Of a DNA stretch of 47,176 bases, positions 36,382-45,781 are shown piece by piece. The notes under the pieces were generated by a model. The model did not search any database, was not told where the DNA came from, and saw only the letters and a program-made list of their open reading frames with translations. A program made the translations under genes and the position numbers. The DNA is from Burkholderiales bacterium (GTDB lineage Bacteria > Pseudomonadota > Gammaproteobacteria > Burkholderiales > Casimicrobiaceae). The DNA is taken from positions 1 to 47,176 of the forward strand of contig JADZDA010000167.1 in NCBI GenBank assembly GCA_020851255.1, written 5' to 3'. Position 1 is the stretch's first letter; every line of letters begins with the position of its first letter.

Positions 36382-37542
36382 ATGCCAGTCCGACCAGGAC
36401 CGCCGTCGCCGAGCGCCTTCGCGCTGCTGATCGGGCTGTCGGTCCTCAATCACCTGGTCCTCGCGGGCGTGCGCATCGACGTCACGCTCGACGCGCTCGC
36501 GCGCGGCGGCTCGCCGGCGACCGTGGGCCTGCTGCTCGCGCTGTTCGCGCTGCTGCCGATGGTCCTGTCGATGTCGATCGGGCGGCTGTGCGACCGTGTC
36601 GGCACGCGCAGGCCGATGGTGATCGCGTCCGGGGCGATGGCGCTCGCGGCGGCGCTGCCGGCGGTGGCACCGGGATTCGCCGCGCTCACGGTGACCTCGG
36701 CGGCCACCGGGCTCGCGTTCGGCGTGTTCCAGATCGCCGCGCAACACGCCACGGCGCAGATCGGCCGCGCCGAGGACCGGGCCCGCCGCTATTCGCTGCT
36801 GGCGCTGGGCTACTCGGTTTCCGGGATGCTCGGCCCGCTGCTGGCGGGACTCGGGATCGACCACCTCGGACATCGCGCGACCTTCGCTTTCCTCGCGCTC
36901 GTCCCGCTCGTGCCGTTCGCGCTCCTCGCGTCGGGTCGGATCGGCCCGCCGCAACCGGCGCCGCACGTCGACACGGCACCCGCGGGCGGGGTGTTCGACC
37001 TGTGGCGCCATCGCCTGCTGCGGCGGGTGCTGACCCTGAACGTGCTGTTCGCCATCGGCTGGGAGATGCACACGATATTCGTTCCGATCTACGGAGCGCA
37101 GCTCGGCCTGACCGCGGCGCAGATCGGACTGACGCTCGCGGCGTTCAACGCCGCCACGTTCACCGTCCGGTTCGCGATGCCGTGGATCGCGGCGCGTTTC
37201 GCCGAGACGCGGGTCATCGGCGTGGCGTTGTTCGTGTCGGCGGCGGCCTACTTCGCCTATCCGTTCTCGCAGGGGGCGGCGAGTCTCGCGCTCGCGTCGT
37301 TCGCGCTCGGTCTGGGGCTGGGCGCGGGCCAGCCGATGGTGCTCTCGCTGCTGGCCGCGCGTGCGCCTCCGGGACGCCTGGGCGAGGTCGCCGGCCTGCG
37401 GATGACGCTGATCCAGGCGATGGCGGTCGGCGTGCCGCTCGCGTTCGGTGCGCTGGGCACTGCCGTGGGGCTCGCGCCGGTGCTCTGGGCGGTCGGTGCA
37501 GGGCTCGCCACCGGCGGCGCCATGGCCCGCAGGCCGGAGTGA
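36382..37542 (+). CDS. MFS transporter
   Basis: A 12-helix major-facilitator inner-membrane transporter of 386 residues. The loop 2-3 motif is GRLCDRVGTRRPMVIA (usual form GxLxDRxGRRxxL). LALGYSVSGMLGPLLAGLGIDHLGHR resembles the motif C of drug/proton antiporters. Six helices, a short cytoplasmic linker (about residues 180-205) and six helices follow. The ATG at 36382 is used; a GTG at 36340 would add 14 residues. It lies 60 bases downstream of pdxH on the same strand and could share its message. The substrate is not predictable; efflux of a small hydrophobic compound is one possibility. Confidence 0.87.
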   Translation: MPVRPGPPSPSAFALLIGLSVLNHLVLAGVRIDVTLDALARGGSPATVGLLLALFALLPMVLSMSIGRLCDRVGTRRPMVIASGAMALAAALPAVAPGFAALTVTSAATGLAFGVFQIAAQHATAQIGRAEDRARRYSLLALGYSVSGMLGPLLAGLGIDHLGHRATFAFLALVPLVPFALLASGRIGPPQPAPHVDTAPAGGVFDLWRHRLLRRVLTLNVLFAIGWEMHTIFVPIYGAQLGLTAAQIGLTLAAFNAATFTVRFAMPWIAARFAETRVIGVALFVSAAAYFAYPFSQGAASLALASFALGLGLGAGQPMVLSLLAARAPPGRLGEVAGLRMTLIQAMAVGVPLAFGALGTAVGLAPVLWAVGAGLATGGAMARRPE

Positions 37543-37561
37543 CGCGGGGCCGGACCGCGCC

Positions 37562-38119
37562 TTACGCGGTCGCCGGGCGTTTTTTCAGGCGCTCGACGAA
37601 CTGCCGGCGGAACTTCGCGATCTTCGGCGCGACGACGCCCTGGCAGTACGGCTGGCCGGCGTTGGTCGAGAAATAGTCCTGGTGATAGGCCTCGGCGGGC
37701 CAGAACGTCGCGGTTCCGGTGATCTCGGTGACGATCGGCGCGGGGAAGATGCGCTCGGCGTCGAGCCGCCGGACCAGCGCTTCCGCGGTCTGGCGCTGCG
37801 TCTCGTCCTGCGCGAAGACGACCGACCGGTATTGCGTGCCGATGTCGTGCCCCTGCCGGTTCCGCGTGGTCGGATCGTGGATCGCGAAGAAGACGCCGAG
37901 GAGGTCGCCGTAGGAGATCTTCGCCGGGTCGAAGGTCACGCGCACGACCTCGGCGTGCCCGGTGCGGCCGCCGCACACCGCCTCGTAGGTCGGCCGCGCG
38001 GCCGTTCCGCCGGCGTAGCCGGACTCGACGTCGACGACGCCTTCGAGCTCGCGGAACACGGCGTCCAGGCACCAGAAGCAGCCGCCGCCCAGGACGGCGG
38101 TCGCGGGGGATTCGCTCAT
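37562..38119 (-). CDS. msrA: Peptide-methionine (S)-S-oxide reductase
   Basis: A thioredoxin-dependent repair enzyme for oxidised methionine. It has 185 residues with the ATG at 38119 and a GGAG seven bases upstream. The active site GGCFWC has catalytic Cys14. Further signatures are LEGVVDVESGYAGG, TGHAEVVRVTFDP, FFAIHDPTTRNRQGHDIGTQYRSVVFA and, near the C-terminus, FSTNAGQPYCQGVVAPKIAKFR with a resolving cysteine. The open frame extends upstream of 38119 without coding character. It is convergent with the MFS gene, 19 bases away. Confidence 0.96.
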   Translation of the reverse strand: MSESPATAVLGGGCFWCLDAVFRELEGVVDVESGYAGGTAARPTYEAVCGGRTGHAEVVRVTFDPAKISYGDLLGVFFAIHDPTTRNRQGHDIGTQYRSVVFAQDETQRQTAEALVRRLDAERIFPAPIVTEITGTATFWPAEAYHQDYFSTNAGQPYCQGVVAPKIAKFRRQFVERLKKRPATA

Positions 38120-38222
38120 CGGATTCTCCGGGGTGGGTGTGCACATCCTACGCCGGCGTGCGGCGCGGGCGCTGCTCGTCGATGGTCGCGCGGACCGGCC
38201 GCGGCTTACGCTCTTGCCGCGC

Positions 38223-38228
38223 GATAAT
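38223..38228 (+). promoter_or_regulatory. Candidate -10 box of the YihY/BrkB gene
   Basis: GATAAT lies 69 bases before the ATG. The same ATAATGC core is seen before the histidine kinase (11902) and the Ala/Pro-rich protein gene (33271). No clear -35. Confidence 0.35.
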
Positions 38229-38296
38229 GCCCGGCCCGTGACGACCCCGACCCACCTACCCCACGCGCCGCCCTCCCGCCGGCGCCCCGCCGCGCG

Positions 38297-39106
38297 ATGA
38301 CCGGATTCGCCGGGCGGGTGAGGGAACGGCTCGTCGGCGTCGGCCTGACCGGCGCCGCGTCGAGCCTCGCGTTCACGACGCTGCTCGGCATCGTTCCGCT
38401 CGCGACCGTGGCCTTCGCGCTCGTGGCGCGATTCCCGGAGTTCCAGGACTGGCTCCGGGTCCTCGAAGACTGGCTCTCGCGCGTGCTCCTGCCCGGCGTC
38501 GCCGGCGAGCGGGTGGTCCGCAGCACGATCACCGGTTTCGCCGAGCAGGCTTCGCGGCTGACCGGGCTGACCATCGCGTTCATCGCGGTCACCGCCGCGC
38601 TGCTCGTCGGGACGGTCGAGCGCGAGATCAACCTGATCTTCGGTGTGCGCAGGGCGCGCCCGCTGCACCGGCGCCTGGTCGTCTACGCGCTGGGGGTCAC
38701 GCTGGGTCCGCTCCTCGTGGGCGCCTCGATCTCGATCACGTCGTGGCTGGTCGCGCGGTCGCTCGCGGCCGTGCCGCTGGGCGATACCTACGTCTCCGAG
38801 TTCGCCCGGCCGCTCCCGTGGCTGTTCTCCGCCGTGGCGCTGTCCCTCGTCTACAAGATCGCGCCGGCGTGCCGCGTCCGCTGGCGCCACGCGGTCGCGG
38901 GGGGCGTCGCCGCCGCGATCGCGTTCGAGCTCGCGAAGTCGGGATTCGCGTGGTACATCGCGAACGTGCCGACCTACCGGCAGATCTACGGCGCGCTGGC
39001 GGTGCTGCCGCTGTTCATGCTGTGGCTCTACCTGTGCTGGATGATCGTCCTGGTCGGTGCGGCGGTCGTCGCGGCGCTGGGTGCGACCGCGCGGTCGCGC
39101 GGCTGA
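38297..39106 (+). CDS. YihY/BrkB-family inner-membrane protein
   Basis: A 269-residue protein with about six membrane helices, of the YihY/virulence factor BrkB family. Recognisable parts are AASSLAFTTLLGIVPLATVAFALVARFP near the N-terminus, TAALLVGTVEREINLIFGVRR in the middle, and YRQIYGALAVLPLFMLWLYLCWMIVLVGA at the end. The family was once called ribonuclease BN, which is a misannotation: tRNA processing by RNase BN belongs to another protein. The actual role is unknown; links to membrane homeostasis or transport are suggested in the literature. It is transcribed alone before the exbB promoter. Confidence 0.93.
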   Translation: MTGFAGRVRERLVGVGLTGAASSLAFTTLLGIVPLATVAFALVARFPEFQDWLRVLEDWLSRVLLPGVAGERVVRSTITGFAEQASRLTGLTIAFIAVTAALLVGTVEREINLIFGVRRARPLHRRLVVYALGVTLGPLLVGASISITSWLVARSLAAVPLGDTYVSEFARPLPWLFSAVALSLVYKIAPACRVRWRHAVAGGVAAAIAFELAKSGFAWYIANVPTYRQIYGALAVLPLFMLWLYLCWMIVLVGAAVVAALGATARSRG

Positions 39107-39132
39107 CGCGGGGGCGCGCCGGAGCGCGCGCC

Positions 39133-39161
39133 TTGCCGAATCGCGGGGCAGCGGCTACAGT
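39133..39161 (+). promoter_or_regulatory. Promoter of the exbB operon
   Basis: TTGCCG (39133-39138), 17-bp spacer, TACAGT (39156-39161): the best sigma-70 pair in the window. The start near 39168 gives a 26-nt leader to the GTG of exbB. Confidence 0.6.
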
Positions 39162-39193
39162 CTCGCGGATTTCGCCATCGGGAGCAGCGCAAC

Positions 39194-39799
39194 GTGTGGT
39201 CGATCATCCAGGCGGCCGGCTGGCCCATCTGGCCTCTGCTGTTGGCGTCCGTCGTCGCGCTGGCGCTGATCCTCGAGCGGCTGTGGTCGCTGCGCCGGAG
39301 CGTGGTCGCGCCGGCGGGCCTCGTCGACCGGGTGCTCGCGGAATTCCGGCAGGCGGGCGCGAGCGCCGAACTCCTCGCGAAGACCGCCGGCGCCGGGCCG
39401 CTCGGGCGGCTGCTCGCCGCCGGCCTCGCGAACGTCAAGAGCCCGCGTCCGGTCATGAAGGAGGCGATCGAGGAGGTCGGCCGCGTGGTCACGCACGAAC
39501 TCGACCGCTTCCTCACGACGCTGGGCACGATCGCGGCGATGGCGCCGCTGCTCGGCCTGCTCGGCACGGTCGTCGGCATGATCGAGATCTTCGGGTCGCA
39601 GTCGGCGGCCGGCAGCAATCCGATCCAGCTCGCCAACGGCATCTCGATCGCGCTCTACAACACGGCGTTCGGACTGATCGTCGCGATCCCGGCGATGATC
39701 TTCTACCGGCACTTCCGCGCGAAGGTCGATGCGCTCGTCGTCGAGATGGAGCAGCAGGCGACCAAGCTGGTCGACCTCGCGCACGGCGAGCGGACATGA
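39194..39799 (+). CDS. exbB: ExbB-type proton-channel protein (MotA/TolQ/ExbB)
   Basis: An inner-membrane motor subunit that, with ExbD, uses the proton gradient to energise TonB-dependent transport. It has 201 residues from the GTG at 39194 (VWSIIQAAGWPIWPL, with MWSI as translated). There are three membrane helices: about 10-30, about 108-133 and about 150-172. The family signature GTIAAMAPLLGLLGTVVGMIEIFG covers the second helix. It begins the betaproteobacterial exbB-exbD-lpxK-Trm112-kdsB-adk group. TonB itself is not here. In Gram-negative bacteria with the lpxK neighbour, this pair may also serve envelope assembly. Confidence 0.93.
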   Translation: MWSIIQAAGWPIWPLLLASVVALALILERLWSLRRSVVAPAGLVDRVLAEFRQAGASAELLAKTAGAGPLGRLLAAGLANVKSPRPVMKEAIEEVGRVVTHELDRFLTTLGTIAAMAPLLGLLGTVVGMIEIFGSQSAAGSNPIQLANGISIALYNTAFGLIVAIPAMIFYRHFRAKVDALVVEMEQQATKLVDLAHGERT

Positions 39800-39802
39800 G
39801 GG

Positions 39803-39842
39803 CCCTCACCCCCGCCCCTCTCCCGCGGGCGGGAGTAGGGAG
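39803..39842. repeat. Degenerate REP-like palindrome between exbB and exbD
   Basis: CCCTCACCCCCGCCCCTCTCCCGC followed by GGGCGGGAGTAGGGAG resembles the palindromic intergenic repeats (CCCTCACCCC...CTCCCGC...GCGGGAGAGGGG) found in many copies in beta- and gammaproteobacterial genomes. The stem of seven perfect pairs (39820-39826 with 39829-39835) continues with mismatches. It sits inside an operon, where it could reduce downstream expression. Confidence 0.5.
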
Positions 39843-39875
39843 ATGCGCGGCGCCTGCGACACGGGAGCGCCGGCG

Positions 39876-40304
39876 ATGAACCTGCGCGGCGGCCGGGTTC
39901 GCGACGATCCCGAGATCAACTTCATCCCGCTGATCGACGTGCTGCTGGTCATCCTGATCTTCCTCATGGTGACGACGACCTACCAGCGCTACGCCGAACT
40001 CAGGATCACGCTGCCCGAGGCCGACGCCGATCCGGTCAAGGAGAGGCCGCGCGAGGTCAACGTCGGCATCGACGCGCAGGGCCGCTACGTGATCGACAAG
40101 ACCGTGTTCACCTACACGACGACGACCGCGCTGGCCGCCGAGCTCAGGCGCAGCGCCGGCGAAGCGAAGGAGCCGGTAGTCATCATCAGCGCCGACGCGA
40201 GCGCCACGCACCAGTCGGTGATCAACGTGATGGAGGCCGCGCGCCAGGCGGGCCTCGTCCATATCACGTTCGCCACGCAGTCCGCCGGCGGCGCGCGCAA
40301 GTAG
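39876..40304 (+). CDS. exbD: ExbD/TolR-family protein
   Basis: The partner of ExbB. It has 142 residues from the ATG at 39876, which has a GGGAG about eight bases upstream; an ATG at 39843 in frame would add 11 residues without support. There is a short cytoplasmic N-terminus, then one membrane helix [21 protein letters not shown] with the proton-carrying Asp at residue 21. A periplasmic domain follows with [53 protein letters not shown]. This is the arrangement of ExbD/TolR proteins. It follows exbB after 76 bases and precedes lpxK by 45. Confidence 0.94.
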   Translation: MNLRGGRVRDDPEINFIPLIDVLLVILIFLMVTTTYQRYAELRITLPEADADPVKERPREVNVGIDAQGRYVIDKTVFTYTTTTALAAELRRSAGEAKEPVVIISADASATHQSVINVMEAARQAGLVHITFATQSAGGARK

Positions 40305-40349
40305 GCGCGGCCGAGGCGCCTCCCCGGCGCGAACCCGCGAAACCGGCCG

Positions 40350-41393
40350 ATGCGATTCGCCGATCGCCTGGTCCGGGACTGGTACTCGCCGAGGCTCACG
40401 CCGTTGACCGCGGCGCTGGTTCCGCTGGCCGCCGCCTACGGTGCGGTCGTGCGGGTGCGACGCGGGCTGTACCGATGCGGCGTGCGGCGAGTCGAGCGCG
40501 CGCCGGTACCGGTGGTGGTCGTGGGCAACCTCACCGTCGGTGGGACCGGCAAGACGCCGCTCGCGATCGCGCTCGCCGGCGCGCTGGCGGCGCGCGGCTG
40601 GCATCCGGGTTTCGTGAGCCGCGGCCACGGCCGGGCCGCCGACGACGTCCGGATCGTGCGCGCGGACGACCCGGCCGCCCTGGTCGGCGACGAACCTCTG
40701 CTCCTGGCCGCGACCGGGCGACCGGTCGCCGTCGGCCGCGACCGGCCGGCCGCCGCCCGCCTGCTCGCGGCGCACGACCCCCGGTGCGACGTGATCGTCG
40801 CCGACGACGGCCTCCAGCACCACCGGCTCGCACGCGACGTCGAGATCGCGGTCGTCGACGCCTCGCGCGGCCTGGGCAACGGCTGGATGCTGCCCGCGGG
40901 CCCGCTGCGCGAGCCGGCGTCCCGGCTCGACGAAGTCGACGCGGTCGTACGCCTGGTCGACGTCGCGGCCTGGCGCGAGTCCGAGACGCCGGACGCGCGC
41001 GAGACCCTGACGACCCACGAGCCCGCGGTCTGGCGGAACCTCGGCCGCCCCGGACTGACGGCGGATCCGGCCGCGTTCCGGCCGGAGCGCGCCTGGGCGA
41101 TCGCGGGTGTCGGCCATCCGGCCCGGTTCTTCGCGCTGCTGGAGCGCCTGGGCATCGCCGCGCGGACCCGCGCGTTTCCCGACCACCACGCCTACGCGCC
41201 GGACGACCTGCGCCTGCCCGACGCCGGCGCGATCCTCATGACCGCGAAGGACGCGGTAAAATGCGCGCCTTTCGCGGACGAACGCTGCTGGGCGCTCGAC
41301 ATCCGCGCCCGGATCGATCCGGCGCTGCCGGCGCGCGTCGAGGAGAAACTCAAGTGGACCCGAAGCTCCTGGAAATCCTCGTCTGTCCGGTGA
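40350..41393 (+). CDS. lpxK: Tetraacyldisaccharide 4'-kinase
   Basis: A peripheral inner-membrane kinase that phosphorylates the 4' position of the lipid A precursor, the sixth step of lipid A assembly. It has 347 residues (E. coli 328). Signatures include the N-terminal amphipathic/hydrophobic helix ([18 protein letters not shown]), [16 protein letters not shown] with P-loop GGTGKT at 64-69, [54 protein letters not shown], and FPDHHAY near the C-terminus. It confirms an LPS-bearing outer membrane. Its last 40 bases overlap the start of the Trm112-family gene. Confidence 0.96.
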   Translation: MRFADRLVRDWYSPRLTPLTAALVPLAAAYGAVVRVRRGLYRCGVRRVERAPVPVVVVGNLTVGGTGKTPLAIALAGALAARGWHPGFVSRGHGRAADDVRIVRADDPAALVGDEPLLLAATGRPVAVGRDRPAAARLLAAHDPRCDVIVADDGLQHHRLARDVEIAVVDASRGLGNGWMLPAGPLREPASRLDEVDAVVRLVDVAAWRESETPDARETLTTHEPAVWRNLGRPGLTADPAAFRPERAWAIAGVGHPARFFALLERLGIAARTRAFPDHHAYAPDDLRLPDAGAILMTAKDAVKCAPFADERCWALDIRARIDPALPARVEEKLKWTRSSWKSSSVR

Positions 41394-41548
41394 CCAAGGG
41401 CGCGCTCGTCTACGACCGCGAACGCCAGGAACTGCTGTCGTCGTCCGCGCGCCTCGCCTATCCGATCCGCGACGGCATCCCCGTGATGCTCGAGGACGAG
41501 GCCCGCCGGATGACGCCCGAGGAAGTCGAGGCGCTGCACAAGCGCTGA
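41354..41548 (+). CDS. Trm112-family zinc-ribbon-like protein (YcaR-like)
   Basis: A 64-residue protein of the Trm112/UPF0434 family. The GTG at 41354 is the start (AGGAG at the right distance), so it overlaps the end of lpxK by 40 bases. The sequence [29 protein letters not shown] then [22 protein letters not shown] is the family pattern. Only one cysteine is seen in the first CxxC place (CPVTKG), and the second pair is also absent, as in many bacterial members. Trm112 proteins are methyltransferase activators in eukaryotes; in bacteria the role is not clear. It is encoded between lpxK and kdsB, as is usual. Confidence 0.94.
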   Translation: MDPKLLEILVCPVTKGALVYDRERQELLSSSARLAYPIRDGIPVMLEDEARRMTPEEVEALHKR

Positions 41549-41622
41549 GCGCATCGGCGCCGCCGCCGGCGGTGCGCGCGCCGGCGCGGGTGCACGGGCA
41601 CGCACAGGCCTCCGCCCCGGAC

Positions 41623-42390
41623 ATGACGTCGTTCACCGTCCTCATCCCCGCGCGCTACGCGTCGACGCGGCTGCCGGGCAAGCCGCTCGCCGACCTGGGC
41701 GGCGCGCCGATGGTCGTGCGCGTCGCGCAACGGGCGCGGGCGAGCGGCGCGGCGCGTGTCGTCGTCGCCACCGACGACCGGCGCGTGCACGACGCGGCGC
41801 TCGCGCACGGAATCGAGTCGCTGATGACGCGCGCGGACCACCCGACCGGCACCGACCGGCTCGCGGAGGCCGCCGCCGCGCTGGGGCTCGCGCCGGACGC
41901 GATCGTCGTCAACGTGCAGGGCGACGAGCCGCTGCTCGAGCCCGCGCTCGTCCGCAGGATGGCGGACCTGCTCGCGTCGCACCCGGACGCGTCGATCGCG
42001 ACCGCATGCCACCCGATCGACGACCCGGCCGAGGCGTTCAATCCGAACGTCGTCAAGGTGGTGGTGGACCGCGCCGGCTACGCGCTGTACTTCAGCCGCG
42101 CGACCATCCCGTGGGCGCGCGACGCGTTCGCCGCGGGCCGCGACGAACTGCCCGCCGGATTGCCGCTCCACCGGCATTACGGGCTGTACGCGTACCGGGT
42201 CGAATTCCTCTCGCGCTATCCGGCGCTCGAACCGGCGCCGATCGAGCGGTTCGAGGCGCTCGAGCAACTCCGGGCGCTGTGGCACGGTTACCGGATCGTC
42301 GTCGACGTGACATTCGGCACGCCGGCGCCGGGCGTCGACACGCCGGAGGATCTCGAACGCGTCCGGGCCCTCTACGCCGCACGCGGCTGA
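41623..42390 (+). CDS. kdsB: 3-deoxy-manno-octulosonate cytidylyltransferase
   Basis: Activates KDO to CMP-KDO for attachment to lipid A. It has 255 residues (E. coli 248) from the ATG at 41623. The N-terminal nucleotide-binding motif [22 protein letters not shown] is diagnostic, with [40 protein letters not shown] and RATIPWARD, and the metal-binding acidic [13 protein letters not shown] at the end. An in-frame start 51 bases further up lies in poor coding sequence. Its position between the Trm112 gene and adk is typical of betaproteobacteria. Confidence 0.97.
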   Translation: MTSFTVLIPARYASTRLPGKPLADLGGAPMVVRVAQRARASGAARVVVATDDRRVHDAALAHGIESLMTRADHPTGTDRLAEAAAALGLAPDAIVVNVQGDEPLLEPALVRRMADLLASHPDASIATACHPIDDPAEAFNPNVVKVVVDRAGYALYFSRATIPWARDAFAAGRDELPAGLPLHRHYGLYAYRVEFLSRYPALEPAPIERFEALEQLRALWHGYRIVVDVTFGTPAPGVDTPEDLERVRALYAARG

Positions 42391-42476
42391 CCCTCGCCGA
42401 CCGGGTTGGACCGCGCGCGACGCCGTGCCGGCACCGCACGGTCGCCCGGGCGCCGCTCCGCGTTGATCTGCGTCCA

Positions 42477-43251
<775 letters not shown>

Positions 43252-43264
43252 CCGTTCCCCCGGC

Positions 43265-43279
43265 CGCGGTGGAACCGCG
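43265..43279 (+). promoter_or_regulatory. Hairpin abutting the glycosyltransferase start codon
   Basis: CGCGGT-GGA-ACCGCG is a 6-bp GC stem with a 3-base loop that ends exactly at the base before the ATG at 43280. No other ribosome site is visible there. It would hide the ribosome entry region unless opened by translation of adk. Confidence 0.35.
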
Positions 43280-44380
43280 ATGAGCGACGCCCCGACGGGG
43301 CCGGCCGGTACGCGCGCGCCGCGGGTGAGCGTCGTCGTGCGCAGCATGGACCCGCCCACGCTCGACCGCGCGCTCGCGTCGATCGCGATCCAGGACCATC
43401 CGGCCGTCGAAGTCGTGCTCGTCGCCGCCTGCGGGCCGGTGCACCGCAGGATCGATCCGGCCGCGTGGCCGTTCCGGCTGAATTTCGTCGTGCGGGACGG
43501 GCGCCTGCCCCGTCCGGTCGCGGCGAACGCCGGCATCGACGCTGCGAGCGGCACGTACCTGACGATGCTCGACCACGACGACGAGTTCCTGCCCGGGCAC
43601 CTGTCGGCGCTGGTCGCCGAGCTCGAGGCGCACCCGGAGGCCGGGGCCGCGTACACGCGCTTCGAGGTCTGCGAGCAGGGCGCGCTCTACACGACCATCG
43701 GCCGGCCGTTCCACCGGCTCGAGCTGTTCGACAAGTCGTACATCCACCATTCGGCGCTGCTGTACCGGCGCTCGCTGCTCGACACCGGCATCCGGTACGA
43801 CACGGCGCTCGACATCCACGACGACTGGGACTTCGTGCTCCAGCTCTCCGAGCACACGCCGTTCCGCTACGTCGACAGGGCATCGTTCCGCTGGCATGCC
43901 GACACCGGCACGTCGGGCGGCGGCGGCCTCGGGAACTTCGACCCGGGGAAATACCAGCGCCAGCGCGACTACGTGCTCGCGAAGTGGGCCGACGTCCGCG
44001 CCGGGTACGAACGGCGCCAGCGCGAGGGCGCCGAGCGCGCGATGGCGCAGGCGGGCGCCGGCGATCTCGCCGCGGCGGAAGCGACGCTGCGGAGCCTGCT
44101 CGACGACGCGGCCGACGATCCGGACCTCCTCAACCTGCTCGCGATGGTGCGGCACCGGGCCGGCGCACCGCAGGACGCCGTCGGCCTGATGGAGCGCGCC
44201 CTGCGCGGCCGTTCCGACGACGCGAACCTGTGGTTCAACGCGGGGATCGCGTGCGCGGCGGCCGCGATGGACGGCGCCGCCCGGCGCTGCTACGCGCGCG
44301 CCGTCGAGATCGACCCGGGGCACGCCGGCGCGCGCGCCCGGCTCGCGCGGCCGGGCGGGAACGACCCGCCGGCGCGCTAG
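43280..44380 (+). CDS. Family-2 glycosyltransferase with TPR-like C-terminus
   Basis: A 366-residue protein. The N-terminal 240 residues are a GT-A (family 2) domain. It has VSVVVRSMDPPTLDRALASIAIQDHPAVEVVLVAACG, then VAANAGIDAASGTYLTMLDHDDEFLPGHL with the metal-binding DHDD, a glycine-rich loop and the HDDWDFVLQLSEHTPF motif that often carries the catalytic base. The C-terminal 110 residues are TPR-like repeats (LAAAEATLRSLLDDAADDPDLLNLLAMV, then WFNAGIACAAAAMDGAARRCYARAVEIDPG). There is no membrane helix. The sugar and acceptor are unknown. This is the second TPR-linked glycosyltransferase of the window. Confidence 0.88.
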   Translation: MSDAPTGPAGTRAPRVSVVVRSMDPPTLDRALASIAIQDHPAVEVVLVAACGPVHRRIDPAAWPFRLNFVVRDGRLPRPVAANAGIDAASGTYLTMLDHDDEFLPGHLSALVAELEAHPEAGAAYTRFEVCEQGALYTTIGRPFHRLELFDKSYIHHSALLYRRSLLDTGIRYDTALDIHDDWDFVLQLSEHTPFRYVDRASFRWHADTGTSGGGGLGNFDPGKYQRQRDYVLAKWADVRAGYERRQREGAERAMAQAGAGDLAAAEATLRSLLDDAADDPDLLNLLAMVRHRAGAPQDAVGLMERALRGRSDDANLWFNAGIACAAAAMDGAARRCYARAVEIDPGHAGARARLARPGGNDPPAR

Positions 44381-44383
44381 AAT
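44378..44383 (+). promoter_or_regulatory. Candidate -10 box of the phosphofructokinase gene
   Basis: TAGAAT, overlapping the glycosyltransferase stop codon, 72 bases before the pfp ATG. It shares the CTAGA(A/C)T core with aroC, htpX and pdxH. No -35 is recognisable. Confidence 0.35.
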
Positions 44384-44454
44384 CGCGATCGACGCGCCCG
44401 CCCGCCGCCGCCTTCCGCCGACGCCACCCGACTACCTTTCCGCACGAGCCCCGC

Positions 44455-45717
44455 ATGGCCAGACGAAACGCCTTCTACGCGCAGTCGGGCGGCGTGACCG
44501 CCGTCATCAACGCGTCGGCCGCCGGCGTCATCGAGACCGCGCGCCGCCATCGGACCAGGATCGGCAAGGTGTACGCCGGGCGCAACGGCATCATCGGCGC
44601 GCGGACCGAGGACCTGATCGACACCGGCAAGGAGAGTCCCGCTGCGATCCGCGCGCTCAAGCACACGCCGGCCGGCGCCTTCGGGTCCTGCCGCTACAAG
44701 CTGAAGGGCCTCGAGGAGTCGCGCGCGCAGTACGAACGCCTGATCGAGGTGTTCCGCGCGCACGACATCGGCTACTTCTTCTACAACGGCGGCAACGACT
44801 CGGCCGACACCTGCCTCAAGGTCTCGCAGATCGCGGAGAAGCTCGGTTATCCGCTCCAGGCGATCCACGTGCCCAAGACCGTCGACAACGACCTCGCGGT
44901 GACCGACAACTGCCCGGGCTTCGGCTCGGTCGCGAAATACGTCGCGACGTCGATGCGCGAGGCGGCGTTCGACGTCGCGTCGATGGCCAAGACCTCGACC
45001 AAGCTGTTCGTGCTCGAGGTCATGGGCCGGCACGCCGGCTGGATCACCGCCGCGGTCGGCATGGCCGACGACGCCGACACGCCGATACCGCTGGTGCTGC
45101 TCTTCCCCGAGATCGCGTTCGACGAGGCGGCCTTCCTCGCGCAGGTCGACGCGAAGATCCGCGCGCACGGCTATTGCTGCGTCGGCGTCTCCGAGGGGCT
45201 GTCGAACGCCGGGGGCGGGCTGCTGGCCGAGGCGGGCACGAAGGACGCGTTCGGACACGCGCAACTGGGCGGTGTCGGTCCGCTGATCGCGAAGCTGTGC
45301 AAGGACCGGCTCGGCGCGAAGTACCACTGGGCGGTCGCCGACTACCTGCAGCGGGCCGCGCGCCACCTCGCCTCGAAGACCGACGTCGAGCAGAGCTACG
45401 CGGTCGGACGCGCGGCCGTCGAGATGGCGCTCGCCGGCGGGAACGCGGTGATGCCGGCGATCGCCCGGGTCGCCGACCGGCCCTACCGGTGGAAGATCGT
45501 CGAGGCGCCGCTCGCGTCGGTGGCGAACGTCGAGAAGAAGCTGCCGCGCGACTTCATCAGCCGCGACGGCTACGGCATCACGCAGAAGGCGCGCGCCTAC
45601 CTCGCGCCGCTGATGAAGGGCGAGGCGCCGCCGCCGTACAAGGACGGGCTGCCCCGGTACGTCCGATTGAAGAACGTCGCGGTGCCGCGCAAGCTCGCCT
45701 CGGATTTCAAGGTCTGA
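44455..45717 (+). CDS. Pyrophosphate-dependent 6-phosphofructokinase
   Basis: A 420-residue phosphofructokinase of the PPi-using type (PFP). It reversibly phosphorylates fructose 6-phosphate with pyrophosphate in place of ATP, so it can run in glycolysis or gluconeogenesis. Evidence: the ATP-PFK motif GGDGS reads GGNDS (residues 112-116), where the Asp in place of Gly excludes ATP. The catalytic motif is PKTVDNDL at 140-147 (ATP forms have GTIDNDL), and VMGRHAGWITAA binds fructose 6-phosphate. The N-terminus NAFYAQSGGVTAVINASAAGV is of the PFP clade. It is near hppA, which also uses PPi. Confidence 0.94.
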   Translation: MARRNAFYAQSGGVTAVINASAAGVIETARRHRTRIGKVYAGRNGIIGARTEDLIDTGKESPAAIRALKHTPAGAFGSCRYKLKGLEESRAQYERLIEVFRAHDIGYFFYNGGNDSADTCLKVSQIAEKLGYPLQAIHVPKTVDNDLAVTDNCPGFGSVAKYVATSMREAAFDVASMAKTSTKLFVLEVMGRHAGWITAAVGMADDADTPIPLVLLFPEIAFDEAAFLAQVDAKIRAHGYCCVGVSEGLSNAGGGLLAEAGTKDAFGHAQLGGVGPLIAKLCKDRLGAKYHWAVADYLQRAARHLASKTDVEQSYAVGRAAVEMALAGGNAVMPAIARVADRPYRWKIVEAPLASVANVEKKLPRDFISRDGYGITQKARAYLAPLMKGEAPPPYKDGLPRYVRLKNVAVPRKLASDFKV

Positions 45718-45781
45718 AGCGAACGCCGGCGCGGCGCGGTCACGCGCGTCCGCGGGCACGGCGCGGCGGGAGGATGCCGTC

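Noticed and set aside
38297-39106. Ribonuclease BN.
   Set aside because: YihY/BrkB proteins were misnamed. The sequence is a polytopic membrane protein with no nuclease motif.
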